From NCBI RefSeq assembly GCF_024539815.1, contig NZ_JAHHIU010000113.1, positions 9,382 through 51,493 of the forward strand: a stretch of DNA of 42,112 nucleotides. Direction: 5' to 3'. This DNA comes from Streptomyces hayashii (GTDB taxonomy: Bacteria; Actinomycetota; Actinomycetes; Streptomycetales; Streptomycetaceae). Under the pieces are notes generated by a model that was given only the letters and a program-made list of their open reading frames with translations, searched no databases and was not told where the DNA came from. Both the position numbers and the translations under genes were made by a program. Each line of letters begins with the position of its first letter. Position 1 is the first letter of the stretch. Positions 14,164 through 22,400 of the stretch are shown here, in pieces.

Positions 14164-14814
14164 TTGGTCCAGTCGACCGCGGGCCCCGGCGGCGACGCCC
14201 CCCTGCGCCGCACCCCCCGGCAGGCCCGCAGCAAGGCGCGCCTGGCCCTGCTGCTCCGGGCCGCCGAGCGCATCCTGGTCGACGAGGGCGTGGAGGCGCT
14301 CACCACGACACGGGTCGCGGCCGAGGCGAAGGTGTCGGTGGGGTCCCTCTACCAGTACCTTCCCGACCGGGGCGCGATCATCGACGCCCTGGCCTCGGGA
14401 TACTTCGCGCGCCTCGAAGGCGTCATGGACGACCTGACCCGGGCCGCGGCCGACGAGCGGTGGGACGATCCGGTGGGCGTGCTCGTCGACACCTGCGCCG
14501 CCGTCTACCGTGCCGAACACGGCTTCCGCGCCCTGTGGTTCGGCAGCGGACTGACCGAACGGACCCGGGCGGCGGACCGCGAGCACAAGCGCCGGATGGC
14601 GGACGGCGTCCGCCGGGTGCTGCTCGCCCTGGGCGTGGCCCGCGACGACGAGCGACTGGCGCGGGCCTGCCATGCCGCGATCCTCGCCGCCGACGCGCTC
14701 GCCCAGGAGGCCTTCCGCCGCACCCCGGAGGGCGACGGCGACCTCCTCGACGAGGCCAAGACGATGCTGCGCGGCTACCTCACCGAGGTCGTCGCACGGT
14801 ACGAACCGCGGTAG
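14164..14814 (+). CDS. TetR-family transcriptional regulator
   Basis: A 216-residue TetR repressor. The N-terminal helix-turn-helix covers about residues 22-68 (KARLALLLRAAERILVDEG, then TTTRVAAEAKVSVGSLYQYL, with the SVGSLYQY recognition helix). The C-terminal ligand domain is helical and unassigned. The start is TTG at 14164, supported by a full GGAGG at 14152-14156 with a 7-base spacer; no in-frame ATG or GTG fits as well. It is divergent from the aldolase-kinase pair and probably represses it, responding to a small ligand that may be the pathway substrate or product. Confidence 0.86.
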   Translation: MVQSTAGPGGDAPLRRTPRQARSKARLALLLRAAERILVDEGVEALTTTRVAAEAKVSVGSLYQYLPDRGAIIDALASGYFARLEGVMDDLTRAAADERWDDPVGVLVDTCAAVYRAEHGFRALWFGSGLTERTRAADREHKRRMADGVRRVLLALGVARDDERLARACHAAILAADALAQEAFRRTPEGDGDLLDEAKTMLRGYLTEVVARYEPR

Positions 14815-14947
14815 GCGCACGGGACGAACCGCGACAGGCGGGCGGCCGGACAGGGTGAAAGTCACTGGCCGCCGGGCCGGGCCGGTGGATACGGTCGGGC
14901 TCCCAGGCGGACCGCGTCCACGGCCGCCGCGCCCGGAAGGCGATCCC

Positions 14948-15304
14948 GTGACCGGGCAGCCCCGCCCCACGACCACCCTGTGGCGCCCCACCGGGCCGGT
15001 GGAGCTGGCGTTGGTGCGCGACCTCGCCTGGCGTGCCTGGCCGCCACGCCTCCCCGAGCAGCCGATCTTCTATCCGGTGCTCAACGAGGACTACGCCGTC
15101 CGGATCGCCCGGGACTGGAACGTCAAGCACGACGGCGCGGGCTACGTGACCCGGTTCGAGGTGGACTCCGCGTTCCTGCGCAGATACCCGGTCCAGCGGG
15201 CGGGCGGCCGGACCATCCTCGAACTGTGGGTGCCCGCAGACGAGTTGCCCGAGTTCAACGCGCACATCGTGGGCGGGATCGAGGTCGTGCACGAGTTCCG
15301 GTGA
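14948..15304 (+). CDS. Small conserved actinobacterial protein of unknown function
   Basis: A 118-residue soluble protein. Its conserved core reads TTLWRPTGPVELALVRD, FYPVLNEDYAVRIARDWN and GGRTILELWVPADELPEFNAHIVG. From memory, similar Streptomyces proteins carry the database label ADP-ribosylation/crystallin J1, but at 118 residues it is far too short to be an ADP-ribosylglycohydrolase, so I treat that label as unreliable. GTG 14948 is chosen because GGAAGG lies 7 bases upstream and the conserved core starts directly after it. It follows the TetR gene by 133 bases and may have its own promoter. No catalytic motif is apparent. Confidence 0.75.
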   Translation: MTGQPRPTTTLWRPTGPVELALVRDLAWRAWPPRLPEQPIFYPVLNEDYAVRIARDWNVKHDGAGYVTRFEVDSAFLRRYPVQRAGGRTILELWVPADELPEFNAHIVGGIEVVHEFR

Positions 15305-15466
15305 CCGCGCCGGGACGTTCCCCCGCCGTCACGGCCGACTCCACGACCACCGGCCGACCCACAGGACCGCCGGCTCACCCGGGGACACCGGCTCGTTCGG
15401 GGACACCGGCTCGCCCCGGCCGCCGGAGCGATCCCGTCGGCCGGGTCCGGACCGCGCGGCCGGATT

Positions 15467-16897
15467 TCACCGCGCGGGGGCGGGCGCGACGGCCGGCTCC
15501 CGGCGGGCCGCCGGATCCGAGGGGCGGGCGGTGCGGCGGACGGGGACCAGCAGGGCGGCGAGGGCGGCGCCCAGGCAGAGCAACGCCAGCAGGGTGAAGC
15601 CGTGGGTGTAACCGGATTCGTACGGCAGTCCCGACGGCTGGAGCCGGCTCGTCACCAGCACGCTCGTGACGGCGGCGCCGATGGAGCCGCCGATGGTGCG
15701 GATGTTGGCGTTCATGCCGGTGGCCGCGCCGGTCTGCGCGGCGGGCACGCTGCCGACGATCAGGTTGGCCATCGAGGCGAAGGCCAGGCCGATGCCGAGG
15801 CCGAACACGCCTGCCACGAGGGAGACTTGCCATTTCTCGTCGTGCCAGAGGGCGAGGAAGCCCAGGGCGAGCGCGCCGAGTGCGGCGCCGGTAGCGAGCA
15901 GGGTCTTGGCGCCCACGCGGGGCTCCAGGCGTCCGCTGAGCACGCCGGAGACGAACATCGCGAGCAGCATCGGCAGCATGAGGAGCCCGGAGGCGGTGAC
16001 GCTCGCGCCGAATCCGTAGCCGGCGACGCCCGGCGTCTGGACGAATCCGGGCAGGAAGGACCAGATCGCGTACATGCCCGCACCGAAGAGCAGGGCGGCG
16101 AGGTTGGTGGTCCACACCGCCGGCAGGCGCATGATGCGCAGGTCGATCAGCGGCGAGCGGGAGCGGGCCTCGACCGTCAGCCACAGCGCGAAGAGTGCCG
16201 CCGCCAGCAGGAACAGGCCGATCACCCGGGCCGAGCCCCAGCCCCAGACGCCCGCCTGACTGAGCGGCAGCAGCAGGGCGACCAGCCAGCCCGACAGCAG
16301 CACCGCGCCGAGCCAACTGACGCTGCCCTGCGCCCGGTCGGGGGACTCGGGCACGTACCGCAGGGCGATCAGGGTGGCGGCGGCGACGATGCCCACGGGG
16401 ATCCAGAAGAGCCAGCGGTAGTCGAGCGCGGAGACGATCGGTCCGGCCGCGACCATGCCGACGCCGCCGCCCGCGGCGATGACGGCGGAGAGGTTGCTGA
16501 TGCTGCCGGGCACCTGGGACGGGGCGAACTCGTCCCGGATGATGCCGAAGGAGAGGGGGAACAGGGCGCCGCCGACGCCCTGGATCACCCGGGCGACGAT
16601 CAGGACGCCGATGCCGGGCGCGAGCGCCGCGAGCAGACAGCCGGCCAGGACGGCGAGCAGCACCCCGATGAGGGTGCGCTTCTTGCCGACGAGGTCGCCG
16701 ACCCGGCCGAGGATCGGCGTGAAGACGGACGCGGACAGCAGATAGGCGGTCATCACCCAGGTCGCGGTGGACTGCGACGCGTGCAGGGCGTGCTGCACGG
16801 TCGGCAGGGCCGGCGCTATCAGCGACTGGAGCATGGAGAACACGCCGGCACCGGCCGCGAGCACGGCGAAGGTGGGACGCGTGGACGTGCGGGGCAT
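15467..16897 (-). CDS. MFS drug-efflux transporter, DHA2 (14-TM) type
   Basis: A 476-residue integral membrane protein with about 14 hydrophobic segments and the MFS loop motif GRVGDLVGKKRTLIGV between TM2 and TM3. RVIQGVGGALFPLSFGIIRDE (the TM4/TM5 motif, key residues RVIQGVGGA) and GPIVSALDYRWLFWI (motif C/D region) are typical of the EmrB/QacA drug:H+ antiporters. It should export small toxic molecules using the proton gradient. ATG 16897 has GAGAGG with a 6-base spacer. It diverges from a TetR gene, and twin operators lie in the 134-base gap, with the putative minus-strand -10 (TATGGT) between them. This is the classic repressor/pump arrangement. Confidence 0.9.
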   Translation of the reverse strand: MPRTSTRPTFAVLAAGAGVFSMLQSLIAPALPTVQHALHASQSTATWVMTAYLLSASVFTPILGRVGDLVGKKRTLIGVLLAVLAGCLLAALAPGIGVLIVARVIQGVGGALFPLSFGIIRDEFAPSQVPGSISNLSAVIAAGGGVGMVAAGPIVSALDYRWLFWIPVGIVAAATLIALRYVPESPDRAQGSVSWLGAVLLSGWLVALLLPLSQAGVWGWGSARVIGLFLLAAALFALWLTVEARSRSPLIDLRIMRLPAVWTTNLAALLFGAGMYAIWSFLPGFVQTPGVAGYGFGASVTASGLLMLPMLLAMFVSGVLSGRLEPRVGAKTLLATGAALGALALGFLALWHDEKWQVSLVAGVFGLGIGLAFASMANLIVGSVPAAQTGAATGMNANIRTIGGSIGAAVTSVLVTSRLQPSGLPYESGYTHGFTLLALLCLGAALAALLVPVRRTARPSDPAARREPAVAPAPAR

Positions 16898-16962
16898 GAG
16901 AAGCCTCTCAGAGGGACTCTCGGAAGGACGAGCAACGAGAAAGGGGGCCTCGGACTGCTAAA

Positions 16963-17001
16963 GTGGAGGCACCCCTCCACCATAACGGAGGCACCCCTCC
17001 G
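16963..17001. promoter_or_regulatory. Twin palindromic operators for TetR/MFS promoter
   Basis: Two copies of the palindromic 14-mer GGAGGCACCCCTCC lie at 16965-16978 and 16987-17000. The first is extended to GTGGAGG/CCTCCAC (16963-16980) and the second to CGGAGG/CCTCCG (16986-17001). Their centres are 22 bp apart, two helical turns, so two dimers could bind the same face. A -10-like TAAAGT (16959-16964, plus) overlaps the first, and TATGGT (16984-16979, minus) lies between them. Confidence 0.75.
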
Positions 17002-17031
17002 GTTCAACCGATTCACCTCAGGAGGCAGCGC

Positions 17032-17610
17032 GTGCCGGCCCAGCAGCTCCCCGTCAGCGAGATCGTCGCGGCCCAGCGCCCTGCCCGCAGGGACGCGGCC
17101 CGCAACTACGACGCCCTGCTCGCCGCCGCACGCGAGGCGTTCGCCGAACACGGCTCGGACGCCTCCCTGGAGGACATCGCCCGACGCGCGGAGGTCGGCA
17201 TCGGCACGCTGTACCGGAACTTCCCGACCCGCCGGGCGCTCTTCGAGAGCGTCTACGCGGACGAGGTCAACGCGCTGTGCCGCTCGGCCGGGGAGCTCGC
17301 CGGTCTGGAGCCGTGGGAGGCGCTCACCGCCTGGGTGCACCGGTTCGCCGGCTACATGGTCACCAAGCGGGCGGTGCGCGAGGCGCTGGAGGGCGAGGCG
17401 GAGATCTTCCAGGCCTGCCGCGAGTCGATGTACGCGGCCTGCGGCCCGCTGTTCGAGCGGGCCCAGCAGGCCGGGGTCGCGCGCCAGGACATGGAGTTCG
17501 GCGATCTGCTGCGCCTGGTGGCCGGGGTCACGGCGACCTCTTTCACGGACGACGCCCAGCGCGACCGCGTCCTGGCCATCGCCCTGGACGGGGTGCGCGC
17601 CGGGCGCTGA
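17032..17610 (+). CDS. TetR-family repressor of the MFS pump
   Basis: A 192-residue TetR regulator. The helix-turn-helix spans about residues 22-68: NYDALLAAAREAFAEHG, SLEDIARRAEVGIGTLYRNF, with recognition helix GIGTLYRNFPTRRALFE. The C-terminal ligand domain is helical. The start is GTG 17032, preceded by GGAGG at 17021-17025 with a 6-base spacer; reading from an upstream start would translate through the operators. Divergent arrangement with the efflux pump plus twin palindromes in between argue that it represses both genes until its ligand, probably a pump substrate, binds. Confidence 0.9.
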   Translation: MPAQQLPVSEIVAAQRPARRDAARNYDALLAAAREAFAEHGSDASLEDIARRAEVGIGTLYRNFPTRRALFESVYADEVNALCRSAGELAGLEPWEALTAWVHRFAGYMVTKRAVREALEGEAEIFQACRESMYAACGPLFERAQQAGVARQDMEFGDLLRLVAGVTATSFTDDAQRDRVLAIALDGVRAGR

Positions 17611-17620
17611 GCGGCCGCGG

Positions 17621-18838
17621 TCAGCCCACGAGCGGGTGCTGCGGGTCCAGCAGCGCGGCGATCCGCTCGGTGATCACCTGCGAGTTGTTGCCACCGGGCG
17701 CGTTCGGGCCCACCGTCGTGGACACCGCGATGGACAGCCGCTTGTGCGGCTCGTACGCCATCACGGCCGCGTAGCCGAAGAAGGACGGGTTCTGCAGCAC
17801 CCAGCCGTTCTTGACGAGGACGCCCACGCCGAAGTGGAAGTTCTTCGTCATGGGCAGGCACACCGACGCGGGGCACGTGGCGGTGGGGTGGCCGAGACCG
17901 ACCGTCCCCGGGTTCAGCTGCGTGCGGAAGGAGCTCTTCGAGAGCAGTTCACCCGAGCCGATGCCCTGGCCGGAGCGGGCCAGGTCGCAGATGTCCTGGG
18001 TGATGACGGCCCCCGGGGCGGTGGTCCAGGAGGGGTTGAAGTACGTGGACTCCTCGTAGGTGCCGCGTTCCTCGTCGTAGGCGTGCAGCACCGGCTGCGG
18101 GATCTCCGCGGTGTCGTTGCTACGGGTGTTGCGCAGGTCCAGGGGACGCAGGACGCGCTGCCGCAGGAGGCGCGCGAGCGGGGTTCCGGAGATCTTCTCC
18201 AGGACTTGGCCGAGCAGGACGAAGTTGGCGTGCGAGTAGCTCCAGTTGGTGCCCGGCTTGTACCAGAGGGGGTGGGCGAGGGAGATCCCGACGAGCTCCT
18301 TCGGGGTCCAGTGCTGCCACGGGTCCGCGTACAGCTTCTTCAGGAAGACCGGGTCCGTGACGTAGTCGTGCAGGCCCGAGGTGGAGTCGCCGAGCATGCG
18401 CAGGGTGATCTCGTCGCCGTGCGGCAGGTCGGGCAGCCAGCGCGAGACCGGGGCGTCGAGGTCCACCTTGCGCTCCTCGACGAGCTGGAGCAGCACGGTG
18501 CCCATGAAGGCGATGCCGACCGAGCCGGTGCGGAAGTGCATGGCGGGCGTCGCGGGGACGTCCGTCATGGACTCGCCGACGGCCCCCGTCACGAGTTCGC
18601 GCCCGTCGACGGTGACCTTGACGAGGGCGGCCTTGAGGTCGAGTTCCTTCTTGGCCTGGCGGACGATGTCGAGGACCTTGCGCGCCCGGCCGTCGGGGCT
18701 GCGGGTGGCGGTGCAGGCCCGGTCGGCGTGGCCGGGTCGGCCGGGGACGGGACCGGGGCCGGCTGCCGCGACCGCCGTCTGCAGGGTCGAGGCGAGGAGA
18801 GCGGCGGCGCACAGCAGCGCCGTACGAGTACGCGTCAT
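17621..18838 (-). CDS. Secreted beta-lactamase-fold serine hydrolase with degenerate active site
   Basis: A 405-residue protein of the class C beta-lactamase/DD-peptidase (serine hydrolase) fold. It has a Sec signal peptide (MTRTRTALLCAAALLASTLQTAVAA region, cleavage near 25), so it is exported. The fold landmarks are present: FRTGSVG, VDLDAPVSRWLPDLP, TLRMLGDSTSGL, WSYSHANFVLLGQVLEK. The catalytic SxxK is S106-V-G-I109, with isoleucine for the essential lysine. The Y-x-N motif is Y201-S-H203, and no H/KxG third motif is obvious. It is therefore probably not a normal acyl-serine hydrolase. From memory, a Streptomyces subfamily shares this loss, so it may have a conserved non-catalytic or altered role. 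It ends 11 bases from the converging TetR gene. Confidence 0.87.
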   Translation of the reverse strand: MTRTRTALLCAAALLASTLQTAVAAAGPGPVPGRPGHADRACTATRSPDGRARKVLDIVRQAKKELDLKAALVKVTVDGRELVTGAVGESMTDVPATPAMHFRTGSVGIAFMGTVLLQLVEERKVDLDAPVSRWLPDLPHGDEITLRMLGDSTSGLHDYVTDPVFLKKLYADPWQHWTPKELVGISLAHPLWYKPGTNWSYSHANFVLLGQVLEKISGTPLARLLRQRVLRPLDLRNTRSNDTAEIPQPVLHAYDEERGTYEESTYFNPSWTTAPGAVITQDICDLARSGQGIGSGELLSKSSFRTQLNPGTVGLGHPTATCPASVCLPMTKNFHFGVGVLVKNGWVLQNPSFFGYAAVMAYEPHKRLSIAVSTTVGPNAPGGNNSQVITERIAALLDPQHPLVG

Positions 18839-18950
18839 ACGGGCACTATGGGCTGATCGTCACAACGGTCCGGGCGCTGACACTCGGGTACCGGCGCCGA
18901 GGGACCGGACAGAACCCGTACGGAGGAGTGCGGCCCCTTGTGCCGCGGCC

Positions 18951-18998
18951 GCGCGGTCAGGCCGGTCGACGACCTCCCGAGGACCGGCCTGACCGCGC
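18951..18998. terminator. 17-bp perfect hairpin, boundary of synthase cluster
   Basis: GCGCGGTCAGGCCGGTC at 18951-18967 and its exact reverse complement GACCGGCCTGACCGCGC at 18982-18998 flank a 14-base loop. It is a strong terminator-like structure. It lies upstream of the synthase operon and behind the serine hydrolase promoter, so it may insulate the operon from readthrough. Confidence 0.65.
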
Positions 18999-19320
18999 AG
19001 TCATCGCAGTCTTGGCGGCCGCCCGGCCCGAGTCAAGACCCGTCCCGGTGGGTGAGCGGCGCCGCCGGGGCGAGCAGGGGCCCTTCCGGTCACTCCGGGA
19101 ACGTCACACGGATTTTTCCCGGCCACCGGATCGGCGCCGGGAACAGGCGTTCGTCCGGGGACATGCGGTCCAAAGGAGCGCATTTCTGACGGTCATTCAT
19201 GTTTCCGGGAGGTGAGCCGGCGGTGAACGCGGCTCCGGGGAACCGGAATTGATCCGTTTTCCTCCCCCCTGGCCCTTCCCGCGCGGCTGACCGAATCGAT
19301 GCGGCTGGTCACCGGCCGAT

Positions 19321-19360
19321 CGTTCGAACGTTGACCAGTGAGTAACAAGGCCACTACCTT
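19321..19360 (+). promoter_or_regulatory. Candidate promoter and operator of the PKS/PUFA-like operon
   Basis: TTGACC (19331-19336) and TACCTT (19355-19360) are separated by 18 bases and would start transcription near 19367, about 120 bases before the synthase ATG. A perfect 10-bp palindrome, CGTTCGAACG (19321-19330), abuts the -35. No regulator gene lies in the cluster, so the binding protein would be encoded elsewhere. Confidence 0.45.
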
Positions 19361-19488
19361 TCAACGCGTTTCGAGCACGCGCTACAGAACGGCGTTCCGC
19401 GGTGGACCTCTCCCCGCCGGAATCCGGTGAGCCGCCTTTGCTGTCCCGAACCCCCCACCGTGCAGTCTCACCCTTGATTCGGAGAATC

Positions 19489-22400
19489 ATGACGTCCGCT
19501 GTGCGTTCCGAGGACATGATCATCGGCATCACTCCGTTCGGCGAGCCCGACGCCGGGCTCGCCCTGGCGATCGGCCGGGCCGGCGGCCTCGGCGTGCTGG
19601 ACCTCGGGCCCGGCGACCGAAGATCGCGCGAGGCCCTCGCGCGGCTGCGGCGCGCCTCGCCGGGCGGCTTCGGCGTCCGGGTCGACGCACACTGCCGGCT
19701 CACCCCCGCCGACCTGGACCCCGACGGCCCCCACACCGTCGTCCTCGCCGTCGACGCGGCGGGCGGGGCCGAAGGGACGGCCGAGGCCGCCTGGCGGATA
19801 GCCGAGCTCGCGGCGCGCTTCCGGGTGCTGGTCGAGGTCACCGACCTGGCGGGCGCGCGCGAAGCCTCCCGCGCCGGAGCACACGGTCTGATCGCGCGCG
19901 GCGCCGAGTGCGGCGGCCGCATCGGCACGCTGAACGCCTTCGTCCTGCTCCAGCAGCTCCTCGCCGCACCGGAGGTGACGGCTCCGGTGTGGGCGTGCGG
20001 CGGCATCGGCCCCCGCACGGCCGCCGCAGCGGTGGCCGGCGGCGCGGCCGGGGTCGTCCTGGACGGCCAGCTCGCGCTGCTCGCCGAGTCGGCGCTGCCC
20101 GAGCCGGCCGCCGCCGCGCTGCGCACCCTGGACGGCTCGGAGACCGTGGTGCTGGCCGGTCACCGGGTCCTGCTCCGGCGGGGCCCGGACGCCCCGCCGC
20201 TCGCCGGGGACGCCGGTCCGCGCGAGGTGGCGGCGATGCTGGGCGCGCGGGACCCGCGCGCCCAGTTGCTCCCGGTGGGCCAGGACGGCTTCCTCGCCGC
20301 CCGGTTCGCCGAACGGTGGGGCGACGTACGGCGCACGGTGCGCGCGCTGCGGGACTCCGTGCTGGACGCCGTCCACGACGACGCGGCCGCCCGGGCGCTG
20401 CGGCCCGGTTCGCCGATGAGCCGGGCGCTCGGCACCCGGCTCCCGGTCGCCCAGGGGCCGATGACCAGGGTGAGCGACGGCGCCGCGTTCGCCGCGGCGG
20501 TGGCGGCGGACGGCGCGCTGCCCTTCCTCGCCCTGGCGCTGGCGGACGGCGCGCGGACGCGGACGATGCTGACCGAGACGCGGGACGCGGCAGCCGGCCG
20601 CCCCTGGGGCGTGGGCGTCCTCGGCTTCGCTCCGGAGGACGTGCGCGCGGCCCAGCTGGAGGCCGTACGGCAGATGCGGCCGACGCACGCGATCATCGCG
20701 GGCGGACGGCCGTCCCAGGCGCGGGCGCTGGAGCAGGACGGCATCCGCACCTTTCTGCACGTGCCCTCCCCGGGCTTGCTGCGGCAGTTCCTGGACGCCG
20801 GGGCGCGCCGGTTCGTGTTCGAGGGCTCGGAGTGCGGCGGGCACGTCGGACCGCGCGGCAGCTTCGCGCTCTGGGAGGCCCAACTCGCCGTCCTGGACGA
20901 CTTCTTCGAGGGCCGCGCGGCCGACGACGTCGAGGTGTTCTTCGCCGGTGGAGTGCACGACGAGCGGTCGGCTGCGATGGTCGCCGCGCTCGCCGCGCCG
21001 CTGACCGCGCGCGGAGCGGCCGTCGGTCTGCTGATGGGCACCGCGTACCTGTTCACCGACGAGGCCGTGTCCTGCGGGGCGATCCGGCCGCTGTTCCGGC
21101 GACAGGTGATGGACGCCGGGACCACCACTCTGCTGGAGTCGGCGCCCGGGCACGCGACACGGTGCGTGCCCAGCCCGTTCGCCGCGGATTTCCGCGACCA
21201 GGAGGCCCGGCTGCGCGCCGAGGGCGTGCCCGACCGGCAGATCTGGGAGGAGCTGGAACGGCTCAACGTCGGCCGGCTGCGCCTGGCGAGCAAGGGCGTG
21301 ACCCGGGACGCCGACGGCGCTCTCGTCCCCGTCGACGAGCCGCGGCAGCTCGCCGAGGGGATGTTCATGGCGGGCGACGTGGCCGTGCTGCGCTCGGCCT
21401 CCACCACCCTCGCCGCCTTGCACGAGTCCGTGACGACGGGCGCCGTCGAATATCTCGCCCGGCGGGCGGCGCAGGCGGCCCCGGCGAGGGAGGCCGCGGA
21501 GCCGGCCGCGCCCGCTCCGCTCGACGTCGCCGTCGTCGGCATGGCGTGCATGTTCCCGCAGGCCCCCGATCTGCCCGCCTTCTGGGCGAACGTCGTCGGC
21601 GGCGTGGACGCCGTGGGAGAGGTCCCGGCCGAGCGCTGGGACCCGGCCGTCCACCACGGCGAGTCCACCCCCTCCAAGTGGGGCGGGTTCCTCCCCCGCA
21701 TCCCCTTCGACCCGCTGCGCTACGGCATCCCGCCGGCCTCCCTCGGCCACATCGAGCCCGTGCAGCTGTTGTCCCTGGAGGCCGCCCGGCGCGCCCTGGA
21801 GGACGCCGGATACGGCGACGGGGGACGGGAGTTCGACCGGTCCCGCACCTCCGTGGTGTTCGGCGCGGAGGCGGGCAGCGACCTGTCGAACGCGGCCACG
21901 CTGCGTGCGGTGCTGCCCTCCTACTACGGCCGCGTCCCCGAGGGGCTGGACGACCGGCTTCCGCGGCTCACCGAGGACTCCTTCCCCGGCATGCTCGCGA
22001 ACGTCATCTCGGGCCGGATCGCCAACCGGCTCGACCTCGGCGGCGCGAACTACACCGTCGACGCCGCCTGCGCCTCGTCGCTGGCCGCGGTGGACGTCGC
22101 CTGCAAGGAGCTGGTCGGCGGCACCTCCGACGTGGTCCTGTGCGGCGGCGCGGACCTGCACAACGGCATCAACGACTACGTCCTGTTCTCCTCGGTGCAC
22201 GCGCTGTCCCCGACCGGCCGCTCGCGCGCCTTCGACGGCGCGGCCGACGGCATCGCGCTCGGCGAGGGCGTCGCCTGCGTCGTCCTGAAACGGCTCGCGG
22301 ACGCCGAGCGGGACGGCGACCGCATCTACGGCGTCATCAAGGGCCTGGGCGCCTCCAGCGACGGGCGCTCCCTCGGACTGACCGCGCCCCGGCCCGAGGG

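Larger units (their letters stand above)
18839..19488. other. 650-base intergenic region before the synthase operon
   Basis: No gene is convincing here. From left to right it holds the promoter side of the serine hydrolase gene, a strong hairpin at 18951-18998, and a GC-rich stretch with small frames that lack coding character. An AT-richer block around 19235-19370 contains the candidate synthase promoter. A 16-codon frame at 19199-19249 has no ribosome site, and I do not call it. Confidence 0.6.

Noticed and set aside
14948..15304. ADP-ribosylglycohydrolase
   Set aside because: Only 118 residues with no acidic metal-binding motifs; the remembered database label appears to be a propagated misannotation.
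15602..18856. A 1084-codon plus-strand frame covering the MFS, TetR and hydrolase genes
   Set aside because: It crosses three genes with clear products and the twin operators; its sequence is repetitive and motif-free.
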